A stretch of DNA of 64,000 bases from Flavobacterium sp. (GTDB lineage Bacteria; Bacteroidota; Bacteroidia; Flavobacteriales; Flavobacteriaceae): NCBI RefSeq assembly GCF_004295795.1, contig NZ_SEBR01000015.1, positions 1 to 64,000 on the forward strand, in the 5' to 3' direction. Below are positions 32,373 through 41,215 of the stretch, one piece after another. A program made the translations under genes and the position numbers. A model generated the notes under the pieces. The model was not told where the DNA came from. It made no database searches and worked only from the letters and a program-made list of their open reading frames with translations. Positions within the stretch are counted from its first letter, which is position 1. Every line of letters begins with the position of its first letter.

Positions 32373-33536
32373 TTATTTCGTAGAAAACCTATAAACCGTC
32401 TTCGAACTGTACTTTTTCCCAGCATCAAGCGTAGTAGTCGGGAATTTTGGCTGATTCGGAGAATCCGGGAAATGTTGCGTCTCCAAACAAAGTCCCGAGC
32501 GCTTCTCGTACTTGCCTCCGTTTTTCGAAGCGTGCGTTCCGTCGAGGAAATTTCCACTGTAAAATTGCACGGCGGGCTCGTTTGTCGAAACCGTCATCAA
32601 ACGCCCCGAAGCCGCGTGGTACAAACTCCCGACTTCTTTCATGTCCGGTTTAGCATCGGTGAAAACCCAGCAATGATCGTAGCCTTGGCCTTTCTTGAGT
32701 TGGTCGTCGGCGGCGTCGATGTCTTTTCCTATGGCTTTGGCCGATGTGAAATCAAAAGGCGTTCCTTTTACCGGTTTCAACTCGCCCGTCGGAATCAAAG
32801 TCGCGTCTACCGGAAGAAATTTGTCGGCTGCCAAAACCAGTTCGTGATCGAGGATTGTCTTGCCGTTTCCAGATAGGTTGAAATACGAATGCTGTGTCAA
32901 GTTGACGATTGTCTTCTTATCCGATTCGGCTTCGTAGTCGATCTCAAGCCCGTTCTCGTTCGTAAGCTTATAAGTCACGGACACTTTTAGGTTGCCCGGA
33001 TAACCTTCTTCTCCGTCTTTGGCAGTATAAACGAACTTTATTGCAGGAAAGTCGCCTTCAATCGGTTCAGCTGTCCAGACTCTTTTGTCGAAACCTTTTC
33101 CGCCGTGAAGCGAGTTCGGGCCGTCGTTAACCGTGAGTTGATACGGCTTTCCGTCTAGCGAGAATTTACCTTTCGCGATTCGGTTTCCATAACGACCGAT
33201 GATTCCGCCAAAGAAATACGGATTCCCGTTGAAATATTCTTCGGGCGTCGTATAACCCAAAACAACATCTTCGAACTTTCCATTTTTGTCGGGCGCGGTT
33301 AATTTTGTGATGATTCCACCGTATGTGATCACGTCCATTTCCATGCCGTTCGCATTCGTAAGTTTGTACTGCTCGATGGGCGTACCGTCAGGCGTTTTGG
33401 CGTATTCCGACTTTGTTATCGAACTCTTTTTCGCTTCAGGATTCTGTGTCACGGCTTCTGATTTTTCTTCGTTTTTACACCCGATCAAGGTCGCAGTCAG
33501 CATCAGGAACAAAGCTGTTTGTTTAATGTTTTTCAT
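32373..33536 (-). CDS. galM: Aldose 1-epimerase lipoprotein
   Basis: This mutarotase interconverts alpha and beta anomers of free aldoses, so that sugar released by glycosidases is in the form the transporter or isomerase uses. The 387-residue protein has a lipoprotein signal (lipobox TLIGC) and is thus periplasmic. It shows the family residues in LTQHSYFNLSG (catalytic His), DATLIPTGELKPV and CLETQHFPDSPN (catalytic Glu). It is the last gene of the PUL, 8 nt after the GH51 stop. L-arabinose is the likely substrate by context; the family is not very selective. Confidence 0.93.
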   Translation of the reverse strand: MKNIKQTALFLMLTATLIGCKNEEKSEAVTQNPEAKKSSITKSEYAKTPDGTPIEQYKLTNANGMEMDVITYGGIITKLTAPDKNGKFEDVVLGYTTPEEYFNGNPYFFGGIIGRYGNRIAKGKFSLDGKPYQLTVNDGPNSLHGGKGFDKRVWTAEPIEGDFPAIKFVYTAKDGEEGYPGNLKVSVTYKLTNENGLEIDYEAESDKKTIVNLTQHSYFNLSGNGKTILDHELVLAADKFLPVDATLIPTGELKPVKGTPFDFTSAKAIGKDIDAADDQLKKGQGYDHCWVFTDAKPDMKEVGSLYHAASGRLMTVSTNEPAVQFYSGNFLDGTHASKNGGKYEKRSGLCLETQHFPDSPNQPKFPTTTLDAGKKYSSKTVYRFSTK

Positions 33537-33544
33537 ATAGTTGG

Positions 33545-35512
33545 TTATTGCATTTTTACTTTGAGTATGACGAACGAATAAGCGGGAATTTCTACGCTTA
33601 ATGCACTGTTTTTGGTGGCAAACTCGCTTGTTTTTGGCGTAATATTCTCTTTTTGGAAATTGTTTTCAGATTTCAGATCGTCGGCAGACAAAACCGTCAT
33701 CGTTCCCTTGGAGGCGACTTTTTTACCTTTCAAGTTAATGTCGGTTTTTTGCGCTTTATTTCCCGTATTGACAACTTTCAGGATTACTTCTTTCGTGTTT
33801 TGGTCGATAACCGAAGTTGCGTACATATTATTTTTACCCGTAATCGGCTGTCCTTTTTCGGTAATCCTGACCAAATCTGTCCCAGGATTCTGTCCGTACA
33901 TTTGTTGCACGTAATAATTCGGAGTCGCGTAAGATTCGAGATTGTTGAACCAAATCAAATCTGGCGTCCATTGCCAACCTTCGGCGTGAGCGAAAAGTGG
34001 CGCGTAAGAAGTCATGTTCACGACATCGGCATTTCGCTCCAAACCTGTCATGAATGCGGCTTCGGCAAGTGCGCAATCCCAATTATTCTTGTTGTCGGGC
34101 GAGGCGATCGCGTTCGATTGGGCCGCGTATTCACCCGCAAAAACTTTCGGGCCACGTCGGTCGTATTTGTCGTAACGGTTCGCATTCTCCTTGAACCACT
34201 GAGGCGAATTGTAATAGTGTTCATCGACGATTTGGGCGTTCAGCTCCTTGAGCTGCTTCCATCCGAAGTCAAAATAATCGCCTGTCGGAAAAGGTCCGGA
34301 ACCCGAAACGATCTCGATCTTCGGATATTTCGCGTGAATCGCCTTCTCGAAAACCTTGTAACGGTCGATGTAATCTTGTCCCCATTGTTCATTTCCGACG
34401 CCGATGAATTTGAGATCGAACGGCTTCGGATGTCCCATTTCGGCACGCACTTTTCCCCAAACCGTCGTCTGGTCGCCGTTCGCGAATTCGATCAGATCGA
34501 GCGCATCCTGAATATAAGGATCGAGTTCGTTCATCGGAACCAATTCGGCTGTATTGAACTGGCACGCCATTCCGCAACTCAAGATTGGGAGCGGGCTCGC
34601 GCCAATGTCTTCGGCCAATTGAAAATACTCAAAAAACCCAAGTCCGAACGATTGGAAATAATCTGGCGCGGGACGATGCGCAAATTCGGTGTTCCATCGG
34701 TTGATCAAAAACTCGCGATCTTCCGGTTTCCCGATGGATTTCTTCCACTGATAGCGTTGCGCCAACGTTCTTCCTTCGACGATGCATCCGCCGGGAAAGC
34801 GCAGAAATCCTGGATTCAGATCGTATAATTTCTGAACCAAATCCTTCCGCATTCCACCGGGACGGCCTTTCCAGGTATCTTTCGGGAAAACCGAAATCAT
34901 GTCGAGATTCACGACGCCATTTCCTTCAAAAGTGATTTTAAGTTTTGCTTTGGCCTCGGTCGCGCTAGGTTGCAAAACTGCCGAATATTTCTTCCAGTCT
35001 TTTGCATCCGCCTTGACCGATGTTTCTGCCAGCATTTTGCCGTTAGCATCCACAAATTGGAATATAATACGCGAAATACTTCCGGAAACATTCTGTGCCA
35101 TTAGCGAAAGATCATAAGTTTCGCCAGATTTGACCCCGATGCCTTTGAAACCTTCGTTGACCAAAACGTAGCCTTTGTCGTCCTTGACCTGAACGCGGCA
35201 AATCGATTTGTTGGTCTTTCCACCAGATTCGATCACGGTCGCATAACCCGAATTTTCGTTGAGTTTATGCCTGTCGGAATTCGGCTGAAGCCAACCCATA
35301 AGCGGATCTTCGAATTCGAACGAGCGGTTTTTGACGAGTTCGGCATATAAACCGCCATCGGCTCCAAAGTTGATGTCTTCGAAGAAAATTCCGTACATCG
35401 TGGGTTGGATTTTGATGCCCGTATCTTTAAAATCGAGCTCGTATTTGTTTTGTGCTTGGGCAATCGCAGTGGCCGCAAACGTTAGGAGTACTGACTTTTT
35501 TAAGTTGTTCAT
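33545..35512 (-). CDS. GH51 alpha-L-arabinofuranosidase with N-terminal carbohydrate-binding-like domain
   Basis: This exo-enzyme releases alpha-L-arabinofuranosyl residues from arabinan or arabinoxylan. The 655-residue protein has a signal peptide (1-20), a CBM4-like beta-sandwich at about 85-210, the catalytic barrel and a C-terminal beta domain. Acid/base Glu375 lies in GVGNEQWG and nucleophile Glu461 in FAGEYAA, the GH51 pair; HYY (432-434) is also conserved. The start is fixed by the signal peptide; the longer frame to 35596 is not used. It follows GH127 after 145 nt that contain a long inverted repeat, and is 8 nt from galM. Confidence 0.93.
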   Translation of the reverse strand: MNNLKKSVLLTFAATAIAQAQNKYELDFKDTGIKIQPTMYGIFFEDINFGADGGLYAELVKNRSFEFEDPLMGWLQPNSDRHKLNENSGYATVIESGGKTNKSICRVQVKDDKGYVLVNEGFKGIGVKSGETYDLSLMAQNVSGSISRIIFQFVDANGKMLAETSVKADAKDWKKYSAVLQPSATEAKAKLKITFEGNGVVNLDMISVFPKDTWKGRPGGMRKDLVQKLYDLNPGFLRFPGGCIVEGRTLAQRYQWKKSIGKPEDREFLINRWNTEFAHRPAPDYFQSFGLGFFEYFQLAEDIGASPLPILSCGMACQFNTAELVPMNELDPYIQDALDLIEFANGDQTTVWGKVRAEMGHPKPFDLKFIGVGNEQWGQDYIDRYKVFEKAIHAKYPKIEIVSGSGPFPTGDYFDFGWKQLKELNAQIVDEHYYNSPQWFKENANRYDKYDRRGPKVFAGEYAAQSNAIASPDNKNNWDCALAEAAFMTGLERNADVVNMTSYAPLFAHAEGWQWTPDLIWFNNLESYATPNYYVQQMYGQNPGTDLVRITEKGQPITGKNNMYATSVIDQNTKEVILKVVNTGNKAQKTDINLKGKKVASKGTMTVLSADDLKSENNFQKENITPKTSEFATKNSALSVEIPAYSFVILKVKMQ

Positions 35513-35549
35513 TTTGGTTTTTTGCTGCAAATTATTCTTAAATAGTTTT

Positions 35550-35608
35550 AACCTCGAATTCGCGAATTTAAGCACCTCAACGAAAATCAAATTCACGAAT
35601 TCGCGGTT
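35550..35608. repeat. 20-bp inverted repeat between GH127 and GH51
   Basis: AACCTCGAATTCGCGAATTT (35550-35569) pairs with 35589-35608 at 18 of 20 positions, with a 19-nt loop. It lies inside the PUL operon. No T-run follows in the leftward direction, so it is more likely an RNA-stabilising structure or an inserted palindromic repeat than a terminator. Confidence 0.7.
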
Positions 35609-35657
35609 CAGACTTTATATTACTTGGCGGCGTCACTTTGTTGAATCCAGGCGGATT

Positions 35658-37637
35658 TTACTTCTTCGGCAACCAGACTTTCATTTTCCCAACGCCTCGA
35701 TTCGACCAGGCATAATAAGGAATCGCAGTAAAATTCTGGTTCCCGTTTTTCATTTCCAAAGTCTGCACGCCGAGCAATAAATCAGGACGTTTTTTGATAC
35801 TGAATTTCGAGGTATTGGAAATCGCCAAAGCGTCAAAATTGTTCGCATTATCGATTTGCTCGAAAGCATAAACGATTGGGCCGTATTCGAGAGCGAGCTT
35901 TCCTTTGTCTTCCGAAACTTGGCTGTTTGCTTCGACTTTTCGCACTTCCATAGGGAAATTGACTTCGATTTTGTCACCTTTTTTCCAAGTTCTGTCCACA
36001 ACGAAATAACCGTTTTCGATTTTTGCGTTCTCCGATTTACCGTTGATCTTCAATTGCGCTTTTGCTCCCGATTTGGAAGTATAAGCGTACAAATCTGAAG
36101 GTAAAACCTCGTTTCTTGCCCAACCCGGAATTCTGAGTTTTATCGTGAACTTTCCCTCTTTTTGCGGATTTACTCCTACGTTCACTTTTCCGTTCCAAGG
36201 ATATTCCGTTTGTTGTGTAACCGCAATTTTTTGGCCGTTTAAGTCTACGGACGCATTGTTCGACATATATAAATTCACGTACAAAACATCTTTCTGTTTG
36301 GCGTAAATCAATCCCGGAATCGCGGGTATGAACCTGATGAGATTCGTCGGGCAACAAGAGCAGTCGAACCAGCCTTGGCGCGTGCAAGATCCGCGGTTCG
36401 ATTTGTAGACGCCGTCTGATTCCAAGGCATTCGGATAGAAAAATTCGGTTCCGGTGAGCGACATTCCCGAAATCAGGCCATTAAACATTGTGCGCTCGAC
36501 AATGTCGTAATAGCTGACGTTTCCGGTGAAGTTGAACATGCGCTCGTTCCAGTAAACATCGCCGATTGCCGCACAAGTTTCGTTGTAGGCCGTAAGATTC
36601 GGAAGTTCGTAATTCTTTCCGAAAGCTTCTCCATCGTGCTTCGCCCCGATTCCGCCTGTCAGGTACATTTTCTTCTGAACCATGTTTTCCCAAATCTTAT
36701 CGACGGCATTTCGGTAGGCTTTGTCTTGGTAGATCGCGGCAATATCGGTCATTCCGGCATACATATAAGTAGCGCGAACCGCGTGCCCGACGGCTTCGTC
36801 CTGCTCGACGACAGGAATGTGATCTTGCGAATACTCGCCATACAACTCGTGCGATTTGGCGTTTCCGCGATTGTCGAGAAAATATTTTGCGAGTTTCAGA
36901 TAGTCTTTTTTTCCGGTTATCTGGTACAATTTTATCAAACCCGTCTCGATTATCTGATGTCCCGGAACGCGCTGCAATTTCCCAGGTTCGTCACCGAAAG
37001 TCTTCACGAAAAGATCGGCGTTCTTGAGTGCGATGTCGAGAAAATTGCGCTTTCCGGTTGCCCAAAAGTGTGTTGCGGCGGCTTCGTACAAATGTCCGGC
37101 GTTGTAGTCTTCGTGGCTCATGAACATAAATTCCCAACGCACGCCTTTGTCGACTTTCACCCAATCGGCGGGTGGTTTGGCCGGATTTATCGTGCGCCAA
37201 GTCGTGAGATAACCGTCTTTTTCCTGTCCGATTTTTATAATTCCGACGATAGAATCAAGCGTTTTTTCAAGTTTCGGATTCGGGGAAGAAATCAGCGAAT
37301 TCGATGCGCCTTCGACAATTTTATAAACGTCGGTATCGTCGAACGGCATTTGGCCTCTAACCTCGCCTTTCAGCTTTCCGCCGGCGATCAAAAAGTTGTC
37401 GAAACGCCCTTCGTCGGCGCATTTCTTTATCGCATAATAGATCGTTTTTTCCTGTACGCGTTTGATGATCGGAAGCCAGAACGCATCGGTAACTTTTACG
37501 TCGGCAATCGGAACAGACGAAATCGGATACATTCCGGTTGGATCGCTAACCGCACTTTTTGTTCGTTTATCCTGCTGCGAACAAAAGAATATAAGCGAAA
37601 ATGCGATTGCTGTTATTTTGAGATAATTCGTAATCAT
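35658..37637 (-). CDS. GH127 beta-L-arabinofuranosidase (DUF1680)
   Basis: This enzyme removes beta-L-arabinofuranosyl residues, found for example in extensin and other hydroxyproline-rich glycoproteins and in some pectin side chains. The 659-residue protein has an N-terminal signal with a possible lipobox (FFCS, Cys19) and an (alpha/alpha)6 barrel. The unusual cysteine chemistry of the family is intact: Glu353 and Cys355 in YNETCAA, and Cys428 and Cys429 in CSCCPTN. These correspond to the Zn-bound Glu/Cys/Cys/Cys set of HypBA1, in which the first of the paired Cys is the nucleophile. It lies between the third GH43 gene and a GH51 gene in the operon. Confidence 0.93.
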   Translation of the reverse strand: MITNYLKITAIAFSLIFFCSQQDKRTKSAVSDPTGMYPISSVPIADVKVTDAFWLPIIKRVQEKTIYYAIKKCADEGRFDNFLIAGGKLKGEVRGQMPFDDTDVYKIVEGASNSLISSPNPKLEKTLDSIVGIIKIGQEKDGYLTTWRTINPAKPPADWVKVDKGVRWEFMFMSHEDYNAGHLYEAAATHFWATGKRNFLDIALKNADLFVKTFGDEPGKLQRVPGHQIIETGLIKLYQITGKKDYLKLAKYFLDNRGNAKSHELYGEYSQDHIPVVEQDEAVGHAVRATYMYAGMTDIAAIYQDKAYRNAVDKIWENMVQKKMYLTGGIGAKHDGEAFGKNYELPNLTAYNETCAAIGDVYWNERMFNFTGNVSYYDIVERTMFNGLISGMSLTGTEFFYPNALESDGVYKSNRGSCTRQGWFDCSCCPTNLIRFIPAIPGLIYAKQKDVLYVNLYMSNNASVDLNGQKIAVTQQTEYPWNGKVNVGVNPQKEGKFTIKLRIPGWARNEVLPSDLYAYTSKSGAKAQLKINGKSENAKIENGYFVVDRTWKKGDKIEVNFPMEVRKVEANSQVSEDKGKLALEYGPIVYAFEQIDNANNFDALAISNTSKFSIKKRPDLLLGVQTLEMKNGNQNFTAIPYYAWSNRGVGKMKVWLPKK

Positions 37638-37680
37638 GTCGTTTGTTTAGTGACGGATCTGACTTAGCAATTTACGGCTG

Positions 37681-38682
37681 TCAATCCATCGGATCGACTT
37701 TGGGCCATCCGTTTTCCCATCGGATCTGTTTTATTTTTAGTTTCGGTTTTCCCTTGTCCTTCGAATCGTAGGCGTGAAAAACCAGATAATCTTTTGAATT
37801 GAAGGTGTAAGCGCTGTTGTGTCCGACGCCTGACCAGTTTTTGTTGCCCTCGATCACCAAAGTGCCGCCGCCCTGAAACAGCGATTTTCCATCTGAATCC
37901 AAATAAGGTCCGGTCGCTTCTTTCGAACGTCCGACGACAACTTTATAGGTCGAATTTTCTCCGCGGCAACAAAAATCCCACGAAAGAAAAAGGTAGTAAA
38001 AATCATCTTTTTTAAACACGAAAGGCGCTTCGAGAGCCGCATTTCCGGGATTTTCATCTTCTAGTTTGAAATCGCGTTCGCGTCTGGCGACCGTGTGCCA
38101 TTCCTCGGGTTTTGCTATCGATTTCAGGTCAGGTGAGAGTTTCACTATTTTGAGTCCGTCCCAAAAAGAACCGAATGACAGCCAAGGCGTTCCTTTTTCG
38201 TCGATGACCAAATTCGGATCGATCGCATTCCACAAATCCCGATTCGGAACAGATTGCAAAATTATTCCGTTATCCTGCCACTTGTAGTTTTTATCGGATG
38301 GATTCAGCGTTTTATTCGTGGCCAATCCGATAGCCGAAGTATTTTTCGCAAACGACGAAACCGAATGGAACAGATAGTATTGTCCGTTGTGAAACGAAAT
38401 GTCGGGCGCCCAAATGTGGTTCTTAAAATCTGACGCGACTGACGTTCCCCATTTCGGAGCTTCCGGAAACACCGGTTTTTCCTTTTTCCACTGCTTCATA
38501 TCCGCAGACGAAAACACCGAAATTCCATTGCCCGTGCAGAAAAGATAATACGTCCCATTTTGTTCGATCATCACGGGATCGTGCACGATTGTCTCGTTTA
38601 TGGGCAGCGTTTCCTGCGAAAAAACACTGCCATAAACGAATAACAAACCAAAAAATATAACCCTGATTTTCAATAGTTTCAT
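37681..38682 (-). CDS. GH43 arabinanase (endo-1,5-alpha-L-arabinanase type)
   Basis: The 333-residue protein has a signal peptide and the five-bladed propeller of GH43. Its catalytic triad is Asp35 in VHDPV (base), Asp155 in AIDPN (pKa modulator) and Glu218 in ALEAPF (acid). The motifs WAPDISFHNGQYYLF, LSFGSFWDGLK and GVGHNSAYTF fit the endo-arabinanase branch that acts on the alpha-1,5 backbone. Its ATG overlaps the previous GH43 stop by 4 nt, so translation is coupled. The start MKLLKIRVIFFGLL was chosen because it begins the signal peptide. Confidence 0.9.
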   Translation of the reverse strand: MKLLKIRVIFFGLLFVYGSVFSQETLPINETIVHDPVMIEQNGTYYLFCTGNGISVFSSADMKQWKKEKPVFPEAPKWGTSVASDFKNHIWAPDISFHNGQYYLFHSVSSFAKNTSAIGLATNKTLNPSDKNYKWQDNGIILQSVPNRDLWNAIDPNLVIDEKGTPWLSFGSFWDGLKIVKLSPDLKSIAKPEEWHTVARRERDFKLEDENPGNAALEAPFVFKKDDFYYLFLSWDFCCRGENSTYKVVVGRSKEATGPYLDSDGKSLFQGGGTLVIEGNKNWSGVGHNSAYTFNSKDYLVFHAYDSKDKGKPKLKIKQIRWENGWPKVDPMD

Positions 38683-39602
38683 AAACCTTCCGAGGTCATG
38701 ACGACGCGTTTCATCGTGCCGTCCTTGTTGTAATAAAGCCTGTCGATGCAAACCGAACGGCGAAAACTGCCGCCATGCGTATTGATCGAGCCGTTGTGAT
38801 AGATAAAATATGATTTGCCTTTGAAATCGATGATCGCCTGATGGTTCGTGTTCGAATTTCCGGCGATCTCATTGAGGATTCCTTTGTATTCCCACGGACC
38901 TGTCGGCGATTTGCTCATGGCATAGGAAATCTTTTCGGGAAACTCTGACGCGTACGACAAATAGTACCAATTTCCGCGTTTATGCAACCAAGGCGCTTCG
39001 GTAAAATTCGGAAGTTTTAGTGCGGTTATCTCTCCCGGAAACGAAGTCATATCGGCATTCAATTTCACGTATTTGCACATTTGGTTTCCCCAATACAAAT
39101 AGGCCTGTTTGTCGTCGTCGATGAAAACCGTCGGATCGATGTCATCCCAAGCAATCGAGACCTGTTTGGTCATTTCGTTCGTGATCAAAGCCTTGCCGAT
39201 CGCGTCCTTGAACGGGCCGAGAGGCGAATCTGAGACCGCGACTCCAATCGCTTTTCCGGGATGCGTTTCATCGTGCTCGACCGTAACGTACCAATAGAAC
39301 TTGCCGTTTCTTTCGATGACCTGCGAAGCCCAAGCGTCGCCTTTTGCCCATTTGAAAGCCTTGGCGTCAAGCGGAACCGGATGCGATTTCCAATGTTTCA
39401 GATCTGAAGAAGAATAAACCAGCCACTCGTTCATCTTGTAAAAGTTGAAGTCGTTTGGCGCTTCGTCGTGTCCGGCGTAGAGATAAACCGAATCTTTGTA
39501 CACCAAAGCAGCCGGATCGGCAGTATAAACGTCCTTTATTATCGGGTTTTGTGCCGATGCGAGTCCGAAGGCCAATAAAATAGTGTAAGCGCACTTTCTC
39601 AT
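38679..39602 (-). CDS. GH43 enzyme, probable arabinofuranosidase/xylosidase branch
   Basis: The 307-residue protein has a signal peptide (MRKCAYTILLAFGLASAQ) and a GH43 propeller with Asp29 in TADPAAL, Asp156 in DIDPT and Glu202 in FTEAPW. The motifs YAGHDEAP, WASQVIERNGKFYWYV and NHQAIIDFKGKSYFIYHNG are typical of GH43 arabinofuranosidases and arabinoxylan-active members. They differ clearly from its two GH43 neighbours, so the three are not simple duplicates. Linkage specificity cannot be set from the sequence. It is coupled at both ends: the start overlaps the upstream stop by 1 nt (TGATG), and its stop overlaps the next start by 4 nt. Confidence 0.88.
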   Translation of the reverse strand: MRKCAYTILLAFGLASAQNPIIKDVYTADPAALVYKDSVYLYAGHDEAPNDFNFYKMNEWLVYSSSDLKHWKSHPVPLDAKAFKWAKGDAWASQVIERNGKFYWYVTVEHDETHPGKAIGVAVSDSPLGPFKDAIGKALITNEMTKQVSIAWDDIDPTVFIDDDKQAYLYWGNQMCKYVKLNADMTSFPGEITALKLPNFTEAPWLHKRGNWYYLSYASEFPEKISYAMSKSPTGPWEYKGILNEIAGNSNTNHQAIIDFKGKSYFIYHNGSINTHGGSFRRSVCIDRLYYNKDGTMKRVVMTSEGL

Positions 39603-41206
39603 CAGTATTTTCTTTTTCCCCAAATCGCTTTTCCGCTTTCCGAAAATCCGCTGATTGTTATCGTGCGACGGCGTGGCGATGCTTCCCAATCCCAACCGTT
39701 AGAGACTTTGCATTCGCGTCCGTTAAGCAGCAAGGTTTTTGTCGCATCATCGTAACTCCAGTTTCCTGTCATTGCGCCGGTCATCGTTCCATTCGAGCTG
39801 AACAAAACCGAAGCCGAACGCTGAATTTGTCTGTATTGGTAGTCCATTTGGATGATTTCCCAGTTTCCGGTGAGATCGGCATTCGTGATCTGCACTTGTG
39901 GCACCGCGGCATAACGTTCCGGTGAAACGACCGGCCATCCGTCAGACGTCCATTGCAATTCTCTCACGTGACCCATCATGACCGCGTTCGAAACATTGAT
40001 TCCGGGAACGTTTTCCGGCAATCTTCCCTGAGACGCGAAAAACCATTTTCCCGAAGCGTCGTCCTTGAAAACCGAACAATGCGAAATTCCGACCCAACCT
40101 GTGTGCGTCCCAAAAGCATACGGATGCGTCAACATCGGCCAACATTCGGCTCCGGCAGAAACATCTTCTCCGTTGTAACCCAAATAGGGCCCGTCTATAC
40201 TCGTCGAACGCGCGACTCTCGTGTTGTAAGCGACCGAAAGTTCGTCGTAGGCCATGAACAAATAATAGAATCCGGTGTCTGGATTGTAGATGATTTCGGC
40301 ACCTTCCAAAGCTTGCCAGCGGTTTGTGGCAATGTTTCCGCGTCCGGCGATTCGCGTTCCGTAATCTTGAATCGTGTTGAGTTGGTAAGGTTTTCCAGTT
40401 GCCGGATCGAGTTTTACCGAAGCGATTCCAGTCATCCAAGAACCATAAACCAAGTGATGGTCGCCATTCTGCGCCACGATGTAACTCGGGTCGATGCCGT
40501 TGAATTTGTAGTACGAATTCCAGTCGTTCGCGCCGCTTCTCACGTAATCTGTCACGCCGTCAGGCTCAGAACAGATCACCATTCCCTTGTCGACCCAATT
40601 GTTCGATTCGAGACTCGTGGTTTCCATCAATCCGATGTACGGCCGTTCGCCCCAAGACAAATCAGGATTCGTGCCCGTGATCAATTCGTTTACGACGATG
40701 CTGTAATACATGCGGTAAACGCCTCCGACTTTTCTCACGACGGGCGCCCAATACCCGTAATTCGGATTTTCGATTGGCGACAAACCCATTTGTGCGCGCT
40801 TGGCATTCATGGTTTCCTTGACCCAAGCCGGCGCGGCGGCCATCGTAGAACCGAGATATTCCCAATTCACCAAATCTGTCGAACGGCGCGCGTGGAAATG
40901 TCCATGGCCTTCGTGCGCATTTCCGTAGGACGCATCGGTTTGGTACATATAATAGTAATTGCCTTCCTTGACGACCGTCGGATCGTGGACGTTGGCCAGA
41001 TTCCATTGATTGCGCGTTGCCCAACTCGAAATTGAGGTGTAATTGTCGGGATAGGTCGGACCAGCGAACGTTTCCACGTAAGGTGGATTTTGCGGATCGA
41101 CCGGAACAGATGTCGTCGCACTGTCTTCATCGGAACAAGAAATCAATCCGGCGAAGACCGAAACAGAAAGCGCGATTTTTAGGCAGATGTTGTGTGTTTT
41201 TTTCAT
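39602..41206 (-). CDS. GH43 endo-arabinanase lipoprotein with C-terminal beta domain
   Basis: The 534-residue protein is a lipoprotein (lipobox LISC, Cys24, then SDED, an acidic stretch compatible with surface export). Its GH43 propeller has Asp75 in VHDPTVV, GIDPSY and a catalytic Glu in ALEGAEIIYN. NYGYWAPVV, YGSWMTGIASVKLDP and AGAECWP resemble larger endo-arabinanases with an added C-terminal domain. Here that domain spans about 445-534 and starts DLTGNWEIIQMDYQYRQIQ. A surface-exposed endo-acting enzyme would cut arabinan for the SusC/SusD pair. It lies 9 nt after the GH51 gene. Confidence 0.9.
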   Translation of the reverse strand: MKKTHNICLKIALSVSVFAGLISCSDEDSATTSVPVDPQNPPYVETFAGPTYPDNYTSISSWATRNQWNLANVHDPTVVKEGNYYYMYQTDASYGNAHEGHGHFHARRSTDLVNWEYLGSTMAAAPAWVKETMNAKRAQMGLSPIENPNYGYWAPVVRKVGGVYRMYYSIVVNELITGTNPDLSWGERPYIGLMETTSLESNNWVDKGMVICSEPDGVTDYVRSGANDWNSYYKFNGIDPSYIVAQNGDHHLVYGSWMTGIASVKLDPATGKPYQLNTIQDYGTRIAGRGNIATNRWQALEGAEIIYNPDTGFYYLFMAYDELSVAYNTRVARSTSIDGPYLGYNGEDVSAGAECWPMLTHPYAFGTHTGWVGISHCSVFKDDASGKWFFASQGRLPENVPGINVSNAVMMGHVRELQWTSDGWPVVSPERYAAVPQVQITNADLTGNWEIIQMDYQYRQIQRSASVLFSSNGTMTGAMTGNWSYDDATKTLLLNGRECKVSNGWDWEASPRRRTITISGFSESGKAIWGKRKY

Positions 41207-41215
41207 GATTGGAGA

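Noticed and set aside
33653-34828. 391-codon rightward open frame
   Set aside because: It lies antisense to the GH51 gene, which has intact catalytic motifs; the frame is a shadow produced by codon bias.
36636-37667. 343-codon rightward open frame
   Set aside because: It is antisense to the GH127 gene, which contains all conserved Cys and Glu residues.
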